Positions 8,320 to 18,150 of a DNA stretch of 64,000 nt are shown one piece after another. Origin of the DNA: Chitinophaga hostae. GTDB lineage: Bacteria; Bacteroidota; Bacteroidia; Chitinophagales; Chitinophagaceae. Both the position numbers and the translations under genes were made by a program. The stretch covers positions 124,001 to 188,000 of the forward strand of contig NZ_JAGTXB010000013.1 in the NCBI RefSeq assembly GCF_018224885.1, read 5' to 3'. The notes below the pieces were generated by a model. That model made no database searches. It saw only the letters and a list, made by a program, of their open reading frames with translations, and had not been told where the DNA came from. Each line of letters starts with the position of its first letter. Position 1 is the stretch's first letter.

Positions 8320-11300
8320 ATGCCCTATTCATTAAAATTGCTCAAAAAACTAATGGCGTTCATTGCCTGCTGTTTTTTCCTGGCGCCTTCCTATGCGCAA
8401 ATAAACAGCGGCCTTGTACTGCCATCGCCTAACAACCGTTTTCTTGGAAATACGGCGGCTTTATCTTCTACCTCCGATGTAGGGGTAGACTTGTACACAG
8501 GATCGCTCATGGTAAACGTTCCGCTTTGCCAGGTGGTATCCAAAGACTTAACCATCCCTGTTTCCCTCAGCTATATCGGAGGCAAAGGGATTAAAGTACA
8601 GGACTTTGCCAGTCAGGCTGGATTAGGCTGGCTGGTAAATGCCGGAGGCAGCGTATCCCGCGTGGTACGCGCGTTTCCCGATGAACAATCAAACGGCTAC
8701 CTCGGAACCGGGCATGCTGGTCAGCAGGTGGCTGCCTGGAAAGTCAGCGGCGCCGCATTGCCAGGCTCTTTTACTACCACACCGCCAACAAGCGATGGTG
8801 AACCGGATGTGTTTTTTATTAAAACACCCTTCTTCAGTTTCCAGTTTACATTCGACGAAAATGGTAATGCAGTGGTGTCTAATAACAATGGCGTGAAAAT
8901 TATTCCCCGGAATTTTTTTAGCACCTCCAATTATTCCAACAGCTCTTTTGAGGCGATCGATGAAAATGGTACCCACTACTATTTTGGTTCTACCAGTGCA
9001 TCAAAGGAGTACACGAATGCTACCATCTATGGCAATTCCAATACTTTCCCCAGTTCCTGGTACCTGGATAAAATTGCCACCTTCAATGATAAGGATGTAG
9101 TTACTTTCGATTACACCGCGGCGCCCGGCAACGACGCCCTGAATCACTATGGCGGCACCGTTACCTGGAATGCCTTTAATTCCAACTACGATACAGCCAC
9201 ACCCGTTACTACCACACTGGTACCACCGAAATATCTTTCCCGGATAAACGGTGGCTATGGAAAAATTGACTTTACCTATGCGTTTGATCGGCTCGATGAT
9301 CCCAATGCTGCCAGGTTAGTCAACATCGTTCAATCCATTAATCAAACACCTTTTACGCTGAATACCTATACGTTTAGTCAGAGCTATTTTGGCTCGCCTT
9401 CAACCGACGCTAACCGCCTCCGGTTAAGACTCGATAGCATCCGGGTAAAGGGAAGCACCAGCACCACGGCTACTCCCATTACGATCCGCTCCTTTACCTA
9501 TAACCTGGATCATCCCATTTCCAGCCGGAAAGCCTTCGCAGAAGTGGATTTATGGGGATACCAGAATTTTTATATACCAAAAACATTTACGCCTTTCCCG
9601 GGAAACAACAGGGACCCGGATCTGGCAGGTACTTTACTGGGTGTGTTAACAGGTATTAAAGAATTATCAGGAGGAAGCTGGAACATCCAGTTTGAACTGA
9701 ATGACTTTAATAACAGCAATGCCAATAAAACGGTAGGCGGACTGCGTGTAAAACAGTTGTCCCAAACAATGCCCACCGGCGAAAACCTGTACAAGACCTA
9801 CAGCTACACAGACGCAAGTAATATTTCTACCGGCAGGATATTCAGTCCTTCGTATACAATTATCGGGTATATCTGGGGTAGCGGTATAGGCGCCATTAAC
9901 CAGGTGTTGTCTGAATGTCCGTCTGAAGTATATGACCTGAATGGAAATTTTGTTGGTTATTCTTCTGTAAAAGTTACAGAAAAAAATGGAGGCTATACCG
10001 TAGCTACCTTCTCTAATTTCAACGACTTCCCGGATTTGCTGAACTACCTGGATCCGCAACAGCAGAATGCAGTGCCGGATGTTACCTCTTCCACCAGCTA
10101 TGCCTTTAAAAGGGGATTGCCACTCAGTGTAACCGTTTACAATGCGGCCAACCAGAAGATTTCGGAAGACCTGACACCGCTTACGGCTTATACAGCGTTA
10201 ACCAGCCCGGCAGGGAAAAAATCATGGGGATATAAATGGAATACGGTATCGTATAGTCTGCCCGGTACTTCAGGGTATAATTCCTACAGCTCTGTTTATT
10301 TTACGCCCTATGAAAACTACCGGCTTACCACGCAGGTACACAGGGATTATGACCAACTGAACCCGTCGGCATTTTTGGAAACAACCACTACCTATACCTA
10401 TTCCGCCGCCGATCTGCGACAGGTGAAAACCGCTACCACCATCGATTCCAAAGGGCAAACTTTTGTGAAAACCGTTTATCATCCGGGCGACAATGACATA
10501 CCCCGGTTGGCAGCAGGGGAGCAGACTATTGCTACCGCCCTGGCAACCGCTAATAACGTAAGTGCGGTCATCCATCAAACGGAAAATAAAAATGGCAGTA
10601 CAAGGGAAACACATAATACTTATACCGCTACGCAGATGGGAAGCGTACAGAATTTGTACCTGACTAAATCAGATCTCTATATCGGCGGTACCGCTATCAA
10701 ACAGAAAACATTTAAGTATGATCCTTCTTCTTCCAATCTTTCAAGTGTAAAATTAACAGGAGGAAAGGCTACTGCTTACCAGTATGGTTATGATAACCTC
10801 TTACCCATCGCTGCCATAGATAACGCGGAAGATAATTTTACCATTTCATCGGCGCTGACCACGCAATATGGTTCAGTATGGACTACCGGTAACCAATACA
10901 CGGCAACATTCACCAATGATGCGGTGGGGAACATTGTGTTGTCAGCCGTAGCATCGCCGGGTGAAACCTATAGCATCAACTATACTTTATCCGGCGCCGG
11001 CTCCGCATCCGGTACTTTATGTATCGCCCGATCTTCCACCACCTGTTCCAGCCCTGAATCGGTAACATTACCTAATATGCCGATAGGGAATTATACGATC
11101 ACTGTTTCGGCGCAAGGTGGCAGCTCACCTTTCCACGGTGTGGGATATAGTTATAGTTACCTGAAGCCGGTGGTTACCGCTGCGCGCGGCTTTTTCTATG
11201 AAGGATTTGAGTCCGGCTCCAATACCATCCAGGGAAGCGCCCATGGAGGCAGAGGCTACTTCAGCGGTACTTACACCGTTAATTTCCCATTGCCGGATGC

Positions 11301-12333
11301 GCGGAAATATTTCCTGCAATACTGGACCTGGGTCAATGGCAAATGGTCCATCAGGCAGCAGGTATACACCGGTACTGTAGCCATTTCCGGCGTATTGGAT
11401 GATATCAGGGTATTCCCTTCAGATGCCCTGCTCACCACCTTCAGCTATGACCCTCAGGTAGGAAAAATCAGTGAAACAGATCCTGCCGGTAATACCGTTT
11501 CCTATGAGTATGATGGATTGGGCAGGTTAAGTATTATCAGGGATAACGATAAAAATATTATCAGTAAAACATGCGTCAATTACTACGGTGGTCCTAACGG
11601 TTGCCCTGATGCACCGGTATACACCAATACGGTTTATACCAGGACATTCACCCGGAATAACTGTGCTGCCGGATATGCGCCGGGAGATGTAGTGTATACT
11701 GTTCCGGCCGGGAAATACAGCTCTGTCATCAGCCAGGCAGATGCCGATCAGCTGGCCGCCAACGAGGCTAACCTCAACGGGCAAACGAATGCCAATACGC
11801 TGGGCACCTGCTCGCTGATCTATAACAGCGCAGCTAAAAGCGGCGACTATACAAGGAACAATTGCCCCGTTGGATTTAACGGCACCACGGTTACCTATTC
11901 CGTTCCCGCTGGCCGCTATACTTCTATCATCAGCCAGGCAGATGCTGATCAGAAAGCGATCAACGACGTAACCACCAACGGACAGAATTATGCCAACACC
12001 AACGGATTGTGTAATTCTTCCCAGGTTCAGAAATATGGCTCCTTAACTTATAATGGCACCACGTCGGCTACCTTCACTTCTACGATACCCGGCGATATCA
12101 ATTTGTCATTGAACGGAGAGCCACTCTATTACTATTCAATCTCCTATTCGCTTACTGGCGCAGCTTCCAGGAGTGGTACCCTGTGTGTGACCAGAACAAG
12201 TTATACCTGCGGTTCTCCGTCCAGCATTGTATTGAGCAATATGCCTGCAGGAACCTATACTATCAGTATATCTTCCAGCAGTGGCACTTCTCCTTACCGG
12301 ACGTTAAACTACAGCTACTGGGGAGCGCCGTGA
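8320..12333 (+). CDS. Large secreted YD-repeat protein with two DUF5977 domains
   Basis: A 1337-residue secreted protein with a signal peptide ending at about SYAQ (residue 26). Most of the chain resembles the shell-forming part of bacterial RHS/YD proteins, including a clear YD element YEYDGLGRL near residue 1062. Two consecutive DUF5977 domains follow at about 1104-1163 and 1172-1231, each with NNC near the start, VPAG, ISQADADQ, and C at the end. A separate module of about 90 residues occurs twice, near 857-950 and at the C-terminus (1243-1337). It shares SGTLC, a second Cys about eight residues on, a PNMP/SNMP turn and a final SY-rich strand. This suggests duplication of a beta-sandwich. 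Bacteroidota often encode such proteins directly before DUF6443/RHS proteins, as here. The function is unknown; a cell-surface or released shell partner is plausible. Confidence 0.8.
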   Translation: MPYSLKLLKKLMAFIACCFFLAPSYAQINSGLVLPSPNNRFLGNTAALSSTSDVGVDLYTGSLMVNVPLCQVVSKDLTIPVSLSYIGGKGIKVQDFASQAGLGWLVNAGGSVSRVVRAFPDEQSNGYLGTGHAGQQVAAWKVSGAALPGSFTTTPPTSDGEPDVFFIKTPFFSFQFTFDENGNAVVSNNNGVKIIPRNFFSTSNYSNSSFEAIDENGTHYYFGSTSASKEYTNATIYGNSNTFPSSWYLDKIATFNDKDVVTFDYTAAPGNDALNHYGGTVTWNAFNSNYDTATPVTTTLVPPKYLSRINGGYGKIDFTYAFDRLDDPNAARLVNIVQSINQTPFTLNTYTFSQSYFGSPSTDANRLRLRLDSIRVKGSTSTTATPITIRSFTYNLDHPISSRKAFAEVDLWGYQNFYIPKTFTPFPGNNRDPDLAGTLLGVLTGIKELSGGSWNIQFELNDFNNSNANKTVGGLRVKQLSQTMPTGENLYKTYSYTDASNISTGRIFSPSYTIIGYIWGSGIGAINQVLSECPSEVYDLNGNFVGYSSVKVTEKNGGYTVATFSNFNDFPDLLNYLDPQQQNAVPDVTSSTSYAFKRGLPLSVTVYNAANQKISEDLTPLTAYTALTSPAGKKSWGYKWNTVSYSLPGTSGYNSYSSVYFTPYENYRLTTQVHRDYDQLNPSAFLETTTTYTYSAADLRQVKTATTIDSKGQTFVKTVYHPGDNDIPRLAAGEQTIATALATANNVSAVIHQTENKNGSTRETHNTYTATQMGSVQNLYLTKSDLYIGGTAIKQKTFKYDPSSSNLSSVKLTGGKATAYQYGYDNLLPIAAIDNAEDNFTISSALTTQYGSVWTTGNQYTATFTNDAVGNIVLSAVASPGETYSINYTLSGAGSASGTLCIARSSTTCSSPESVTLPNMPIGNYTITVSAQGGSSPFHGVGYSYSYLKPVVTAARGFFYEGFESGSNTIQGSAHGGRGYFSGTYTVNFPLPDARKYFLQYWTWVNGKWSIRQQVYTGTVAISGVLDDIRVFPSDALLTTFSYDPQVGKISETDPAGNTVSYEYDGLGRLSIIRDNDKNIISKTCVNYYGGPNGCPDAPVYTNTVYTRTFTRNNCAAGYAPGDVVYTVPAGKYSSVISQADADQLAANEANLNGQTNANTLGTCSLIYNSAAKSGDYTRNNCPVGFNGTTVTYSVPAGRYTSIISQADADQKAINDVTTNGQNYANTNGLCNSSQVQKYGSLTYNGTTSATFTSTIPGDINLSLNGEPLYYYSISYSLTGAASRSGTLCVTRTSYTCGSPSSIVLSNMPAGTYTISISSSSGTSPYRTLNYSYWGAP

Positions 12334-12396
12334 TATCACGCGTGTTCACCGTACTAAGTCAGGGATATATGATCTGTTCCAAACAAAAAAAATATT

Positions 12397-15300
12397 ATGA
12401 AGAAAAGTTTCATGCCATATAAAATGATCACTGCCGCAATTGTGTTGAGCTGCATATTGATCTTCCCTCTTCAGGCAAGAGGGCAACAAACACCACCGGC
12501 TCCTTATACGAGCCAGCTGCCGGTTAACAGCGTGCGTACCTGGAAAGCAAAAATTCCTATCGCTGCCGCCTCGACTATCAGTACAAAAACCAATGCGGAA
12601 GTAGAGCAGGTAACGGAATATACCGACGGATTGGACAGGCCCATTCAAACAGTGGTGAAACAAGCCAGCCCGGGCGGCTTCGACCATGTGATACCACATG
12701 TATACGACCTCTACGGAAGAGAACAGCTTCAATACCTGGCGTTTCCTTCCACTACTACCACCGGGGATATGAAATTGAATCCCATCCAGCAGCAGGTAGC
12801 CTTTTACAATACTTACCTCGCAGGGCAGACCGGAGAAACCAATGTGGGGGCCAGCAGCTTAAACTGGGCATACACCCAGCAGGCATTTGAAGCTTCTCCG
12901 CTCAACAGGGTTACTTCCAGCCTGGCAGCCGGTGCTAACTGGGTGGGCACCGCCACGCATACCACCAGTTCCCTTGCAGTTACCAATACCACCACAGATG
13001 CGGTGCGTATATGGAACGTAGCGGCTGCCCGCGGTAGTCTGCCTGCTACAAGCGCGGTATACGCGGCGGGTAAATTGTTTAAAACAATTAATAAAGATGA
13101 ACAGGGACATCAGACAATAGAATTTAAAGATAGCTACGGACAGCTTATCCTGAAAAAAACACAGCTGACCGCCACTGCCGACAATGGCGCTGGCAGCGCA
13201 CATGCCGGCTGGATAAACACCTACTATGTATACGACGACTATGGTATGGTACGCTATATTATACCAGCCGCCGCAGTTAAACAAATTGATGGCACCTGGT
13301 CGGTAACACAGGCATTGGCGGATGAGTTGTGTTATCGTTTTGAATACGACAATGCAGGGCACCTGGTCATCAAAAAAATACCCGGTACACCCGCAGCAGG
13401 TGCGGGCGAAGTAAGAATGGTGTATGATCAGCTGGACAGGTTGGTGATGCAGCAGGATGGAAACCTGCGCTCACAGCAGAAATGGGAATACTTTAAGTAT
13501 GATAATCTCGACCGTCCTGTAGAAACAGGTTTGATCACCGATCCCACTAATTACAATAATCTCGACGCACACCTCAATGCGGCAAAGGTCAGTACTGCTT
13601 ATCCCAATGTTGCATCTTATACTTCAGAGATGTTGCGACAAACATTTTATGATGATTATTCCTGGATGAACAGCACTACTGCTTCTACACTCACTGCTAC
13701 TATCAATAGTACGGCCAACGGAACAGGCAACAGTAACTTCCTGACGTCTTATAATACTGCTCCCGATTATGCACAGCCCATGACCCAGAGTATTATGACT
13801 GCGGGCAGGCAAACCGGTAGTAAAGTGAAAATTATTGGTACTGCCAGTCAGTATGAATACACCGTGAACTTTTATGATGACCGTGGCAATAATATCCAGG
13901 TGCAACGCATCAACATTACCGGCGGTACTGATATTGCCACCAGGCAGTATAACTGGCAGGGACTGGTGATCGGTGACCTGGCTACGGAAAACAAAGGAGG
14001 AACCAATGCACAAACGCATCTGCTGTTTTCAAAAAATACTTATGATGCCAACAGGCGCTTGCTGACGGTGACCAAAAAACTCACTTCCGGCGCTATTACC
14101 ACTACTTCGGTGATAGCTTCCAATACTTATAATGAACTGGGTTTACTGAAAAAGAAAGTGCTGGCGCCTGCCTATAACAGCAACGCCGGCCTGGAAAGCC
14201 TGAACTATGATTATAATATCCAGGGATGGCTGCTGGGAGTAAACAGAACTTACTTATCCAATGCCAGCCAGAACTATTTCGGATATGAAGTAGGATATGA
14301 TAAGGCTGCGTCTGTGGCAGCGGGCAATAGCTATACCACACCTGCATTTAACGGCAACACCGCCGGCGTAACCTGGAAAAGTAAGGGAGATGGGATCAAC
14401 AGGAAGTTTGATTACACCTACGACAACAGTAACAAGCTGTTAACATCACCATTTCTTCAGAATTCAACAGCAGCTACCTGGGACAAAAGTTATATCGACT
14501 TTTCGGTTAACAATATAGGTTATGATGTAAATGGAAATATTTCCGCGCTGAACAGAAATGGTTTCCAGCTTGGCGGTTCCGCTACCATCGACAATCTTAC
14601 CTATTCGTATATGAATGGTAACGTGAGCAACCGCTTACTGAATGTGATGGATGCCGCCAATAACGCACAAACAACGTTAGGCGATTTTCATTATCCTACC
14701 GGTAAAACATCTGCGCAGGTAGATTATACCTACGACGCGAACGGGAATTCACTTACAGATTATAACCGCGGCATCACCAGCAATATCAGTTATAATACAC
14801 TGGACCTGCCCCAGACTTTCAGCATTGGCACCAAAGGCACTATACAGTATGTGTATAATGCATTGGGGGAGAAACTGCAGAAGACAACCACGGAGAATAA
14901 CGCCACTGTTAAATACAATAACGTTAGCTATACTACTAACGTAACCACCACTACGCGTTATATCAATGGGTTTACTTACGGATCTCTTGCTTACAGTAAT
15001 GCCGCCCTTGCCCCGTTGCAGTTTACAGATAAGTTGTTGTTTGTAGGACATGACGAAGGTCGTATCAGGGCGCTTTACAACAATGCCTCAGCGCCCGCTA
15101 CACTCACCGGTTACGCTTTCGACTATTTCGTTACCGACCAGCTGGGTAATACCCGTATGGTGTTGACGGATGAAGCGCAAACTGATGTTTATCCCGCCGC
15201 CACCCTGGAGAATGCAACCTACAATGGCGGAACTGCACAGGCTTTTGAAAGCCAGTTTTATGATATCAAACCGGCCAATATAAAGTCAGGTACCACACTG

Positions 15301-16953
15301 CCATGGCTGGCCAGCGCCAGTGGCGGGGTTTACCAGAACCAGAATAATAATGGAAATCCAACTAATACCGTAAATCCTTACAGTAATACAACCGCCAACA
15401 GTGATAAGCTTTACCTGCTGAACGGACAAACAGGCGATAAAACAGGATTGGGGATAACGATCAAAGTGATGGCGGGCGACAGAATTTCCATCTTGTGTAA
15501 CAGCGTATGGCATAGCACAGGTGTAGCACCCACCAGTTATCCCATTACTTCTGCGCTGGCGTCGTTTGTAAATGCCTTCGCGGGTACAGCAGTGGTTACT
15601 TCCAGCTTGCACGGTGTTAGTACCAACCTTAATAGCGTAAGTGCTACAACGGTTCCATTAAACACCATGCTGGGAAGCACGCCTAATCAGCCTAACCCAA
15701 CGGTAGCGCCCAAAGCGGCTGTTAACTGGATATTGTTTGATAACCAGTTCCGGCCCGTGAGTAATGGTACTGACCTGGTCAGCAATTTACCGGATGTGGT
15801 AAAGCGCCATTCGAACCTTAGTCAGCCAATGAGCAAAAGCGGCTATCTCTACATTTACTGCAGCAATGAAAGCAACCTGGATGTATATTTTGATAACCTG
15901 CAGGTGGTGAATACGAGAGGGCCATTGCTCGAAGAAACGCATTATTATGCAGATGGATTAACCATGGCCGGTATTAGCGACAGGGCGTGGAACAAGCTGC
16001 CCAACCGCTACGGCTACCAGGGGAAAGAAGCGCAAACGCAGGAGTTTACGGATTATTCCGGTTTGGAAATGTATGACTTCGGCGCCAGGTTCTATGATCC
16101 GCAGCTGGGCGCATGGCATAATCCGGATGCTTCCGATCAGTATGGAAGCCCTTACATGGCCATGGGAAATAACCCCGCGATGTTCGTTGATCCTGATGGA
16201 AAAGATGCGATACTGGCTGCTATCATTATCACCGCGGTATTCTCCGGGTTGCAGAAAGGGTTATCAAATGTTATGGATAACAAGAGCTTCTTTGGTGGAT
16301 TCTGGCGTGGCGCCCTGGTAGGAGGAGCTTCAGCGGCCCTTTCGGCCTACTTCCCCGGCGGCGGTTCGTTTATTGAGCAAATTGCCTGGGGAGCAGGAAA
16401 AGGTGTGGTGATGGGGGCAGTGAGTGCAGCAGTATACAATGAAAACCTGTGGAAAGATGTGCGTAACGGGTTTATCTCCGGTAGCATCACGGCTGCTGCT
16501 TCCGCAACAAAAGAATCTTATACCAATATGAAAGCCGGGTACGGATGGGGTACCAACGATGGCCGGATGAATAAGATGGTAGGGGATTTTAAAAATGCAA
16601 CTACGGACGCGGCAAGAATCGCGGCAGGAGACAGGGCAACCGGCTATGTGGCGGAGAAACTGAATATCTCCAAAGCCGATGTGAGATTCTCCCTGTCGCA
16701 GTCTAACCAGATGGTTATAAAAGATGTTCAGCATGGAACGATCACCATTGGCCCTGATGCATTTAAATTCCATGGCGGATATTTAAAGCAAACTATCAAG
16801 GGGGCGTACAAAGACTACATGAAAGAATTTAAATTAAACCTGAAGGCGCCTTCCGTGAAACCTAAAACAGGCTTTACTTATGTGCCTAATAATGATTTCA
16901 TGTTCAGGGATCTGTTATTTACAGAATCGTTCCTGCTCATGGGCGGTAAATGA
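12397..16953 (+). CDS. DUF6443/RHS-repeat protein with variable C-terminal domain
   Basis: A 1518-residue secreted protein with a signal peptide ending near ARGQQ (about residue 30). A DUF6443-type N-terminus (around DGLDRPIQTVVKQASPGG) is followed by many YD-type repeats such as FEYDNAGHLVIKK. The RHS-associated core lies near 1226-1262 (GARFYDPQLGAW, then NNPAMFVDPDGKD). As in polymorphic toxins, the sequence after the core (about 1263-1518) is a different domain. It begins with a Gly/Ala-rich segment that may be membrane-active. Its end contains IGPDAF and TIKGAYKDYM (1466-1475), which looks like a metallopeptidase HExxH helix whose catalytic residues are gone. No immunity gene follows: a terminator starts 12 nt past the stop. 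It is the third gene of the cassette, 63 nt after the DUF5977 gene. Confidence 0.85.
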   Translation: MKKSFMPYKMITAAIVLSCILIFPLQARGQQTPPAPYTSQLPVNSVRTWKAKIPIAAASTISTKTNAEVEQVTEYTDGLDRPIQTVVKQASPGGFDHVIPHVYDLYGREQLQYLAFPSTTTTGDMKLNPIQQQVAFYNTYLAGQTGETNVGASSLNWAYTQQAFEASPLNRVTSSLAAGANWVGTATHTTSSLAVTNTTTDAVRIWNVAAARGSLPATSAVYAAGKLFKTINKDEQGHQTIEFKDSYGQLILKKTQLTATADNGAGSAHAGWINTYYVYDDYGMVRYIIPAAAVKQIDGTWSVTQALADELCYRFEYDNAGHLVIKKIPGTPAAGAGEVRMVYDQLDRLVMQQDGNLRSQQKWEYFKYDNLDRPVETGLITDPTNYNNLDAHLNAAKVSTAYPNVASYTSEMLRQTFYDDYSWMNSTTASTLTATINSTANGTGNSNFLTSYNTAPDYAQPMTQSIMTAGRQTGSKVKIIGTASQYEYTVNFYDDRGNNIQVQRINITGGTDIATRQYNWQGLVIGDLATENKGGTNAQTHLLFSKNTYDANRRLLTVTKKLTSGAITTTSVIASNTYNELGLLKKKVLAPAYNSNAGLESLNYDYNIQGWLLGVNRTYLSNASQNYFGYEVGYDKAASVAAGNSYTTPAFNGNTAGVTWKSKGDGINRKFDYTYDNSNKLLTSPFLQNSTAATWDKSYIDFSVNNIGYDVNGNISALNRNGFQLGGSATIDNLTYSYMNGNVSNRLLNVMDAANNAQTTLGDFHYPTGKTSAQVDYTYDANGNSLTDYNRGITSNISYNTLDLPQTFSIGTKGTIQYVYNALGEKLQKTTTENNATVKYNNVSYTTNVTTTTRYINGFTYGSLAYSNAALAPLQFTDKLLFVGHDEGRIRALYNNASAPATLTGYAFDYFVTDQLGNTRMVLTDEAQTDVYPAATLENATYNGGTAQAFESQFYDIKPANIKSGTTLPWLASASGGVYQNQNNNGNPTNTVNPYSNTTANSDKLYLLNGQTGDKTGLGITIKVMAGDRISILCNSVWHSTGVAPTSYPITSALASFVNAFAGTAVVTSSLHGVSTNLNSVSATTVPLNTMLGSTPNQPNPTVAPKAAVNWILFDNQFRPVSNGTDLVSNLPDVVKRHSNLSQPMSKSGYLYIYCSNESNLDVYFDNLQVVNTRGPLLEETHYYADGLTMAGISDRAWNKLPNRYGYQGKEAQTQEFTDYSGLEMYDFGARFYDPQLGAWHNPDASDQYGSPYMAMGNNPAMFVDPDGKDAILAAIIITAVFSGLQKGLSNVMDNKSFFGGFWRGALVGGASAALSAYFPGGGSFIEQIAWGAGKGVVMGAVSAAVYNENLWKDVRNGFISGSITAAASATKESYTNMKAGYGWGTNDGRMNKMVGDFKNATTDAARIAAGDRATGYVAEKLNISKADVRFSLSQSNQMVIKDVQHGTITIGPDAFKFHGGYLKQTIKGAYKDYMKEFKLNLKAPSVKPKTGFTYVPNNDFMFRDLLFTESFLLMGGK

Positions 16954-16965
16954 TGTGATTACCGT

Positions 16966-17009
16966 AAAAAAGAAACGGCGCCTTTATACAGAGGCGCCGT
17001 TTCTTTTTT
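16966..17009. terminator. Bidirectional terminator between the RHS gene and the GH18 locus
   Basis: A perfect 18-bp inverted repeat (16966-16983 and 16992-17009) with an 8-nt loop. It has A-run and T-run edges, so it can end transcription from both sides. It lies between two convergent genes. Confidence 0.95.
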
Positions 17010-17023
17010 ATGTATAATGATCC

Positions 17024-17983
17024 TCAGGGCGTATACGTTACGCTGCTGCCGTACAATATGTTGGAAACACCTGAAAAATAAGTATGCTTATCGGTACTGG
17101 TGAGGTTATACCATAAATACACACCATAGCCATTATTTTTTGTTTGTGTGGCCAGTGAATTAGCGGTGCTCTGACTGGTGGCCTGGATATCCACTGCAGC
17201 GGGTCCCAGGTTGCTCTTAGGTAGTCCTGCTACATTTGGCACAGAATAGCTGCCATAAATAGCATTCCAGCTGTAGTTAGCTAAGTCGCCTATTTTTTTA
17301 CCACCCCAGGAAAGCCGGGAAGCTGCCGGGCCATAGTAGTAAAATGAAATGATTTTGGAAGGCATTAGTTTACGCAGTTCATCCACCAGCATTACAAAGG
17401 AACTGTCGTTGGGTTGTGTAGTACCGTTGTTGCCATACTCTGCGTATTCATCATCAAAATCAATTCCATCCAGGCTGTAGTAAGTAACGGTGTCGCTGAG
17501 TTGTTTTGCAAAGGCGGCAGCGGCAGTTCTGCTGGTGAAATTACAGAAGCCGGCGCCCTGGTGGTTACCCAGTATAGAGAGCAATACTTTCATGCCTTTG
17601 TTCTGTAAAGGCACTATTTGTGTAGCCCTGTTCACCAGCACATTCGATACATTGGGATTGTTGGATAATACCGCCTTGTGGGTGGTGGTATTATAGTTGA
17701 TGTTGGCAGCAAAGATGATGGCAATGTCAAACAGTTGTTGTCCGCCGGTAGTTAGCGTGTACTTGCCTGTATTCAGTAAACTATTGCTGTTTACTTCTAC
17801 ATAACAAACAGATTTGCCACCTGCTTTTGTAACAGTTTCAGTGTGGGCGGATGATTTACCTCCGCTATTCAGCGGATCGTTTTTTTTGTCATTTTCTTTC
17901 CGGCAGGAAGTGGTGAAAAACAGGGCTGCAGCCGCAGTAGCGCCTACGGCCATCAGCCGCAGGGTGTGGAGTTTGGGTTTCAT
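17024..17983 (-). CDS. GH18 endo-beta-N-acetylglucosaminidase, Endo H type
   Basis: A 319-residue lipoprotein enzyme. The signal peptide ends in a lipobox (FFTTSC, about residue 27) followed by a charged linker, so it is probably tethered to a membrane. The GH18 active-site motif DGIDFDDE (172-179, catalytic acid E179) is immediately followed by YAEYGNNGTTQPNDSSF. This matches my memory of Streptomyces Endo H closely, as do GPAASRLSWGG and NGYGVYLWYNL further on. Endo H cleaves the chitobiose core of high-mannose and hybrid N-glycans between the two GlcNAc residues. The ATG at 17983 is preferred over a TTG at 17989. It is the last gene of a sigma-FecR-SusC-SusD locus, so it likely releases the glycan that the SusCD pair imports. 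It is separated from susD by 167 nt with a hairpin. Confidence 0.93.
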   Translation of the reverse strand: MKPKLHTLRLMAVGATAAAALFFTTSCRKENDKKNDPLNSGGKSSAHTETVTKAGGKSVCYVEVNSNSLLNTGKYTLTTGGQQLFDIAIIFAANINYNTTTHKAVLSNNPNVSNVLVNRATQIVPLQNKGMKVLLSILGNHQGAGFCNFTSRTAAAAFAKQLSDTVTYYSLDGIDFDDEYAEYGNNGTTQPNDSSFVMLVDELRKLMPSKIISFYYYGPAASRLSWGGKKIGDLANYSWNAIYGSYSVPNVAGLPKSNLGPAAVDIQATSQSTANSLATQTKNNGYGVYLWYNLTSTDKHTYFSGVSNILYGSSVTYTP

Positions 17984-18103
17984 TACCAACGTGTTTAGAT
18001 GATTAAAAAAATGGGTTCAGTTTTTGGTTGTGGGTTTCCAGGCTTGTGGATCTAATAACAGGTATGCTCGTGCAATGCTCAGGCTAACGTTGAATGTTAT
18101 ATA

Positions 18104-18135
18104 ACCGGTGACTGGCAACCTGGCCAGCCACCGGT
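18104..18135 (-). promoter_or_regulatory. Intercistronic hairpin between susD and the GH18 gene
   Basis: 13-nt arms (18104-18116 and 18123-18135) around a 6-nt loop pair fully in minus-strand RNA if one G-U pair is allowed. No U-run follows on that strand, so it fits an mRNA-stabilising or attenuating stem better than a terminator. It lies 15 nt after the susD stop. Confidence 0.6.
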
Positions 18136-18150
18136 GGGTGGAATATTATT

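Noticed and set aside
16954-17023. Search for a small immunity gene behind the RHS protein
   Set aside because: Only 70 nt lie before the convergent gene and they are filled by the terminator.
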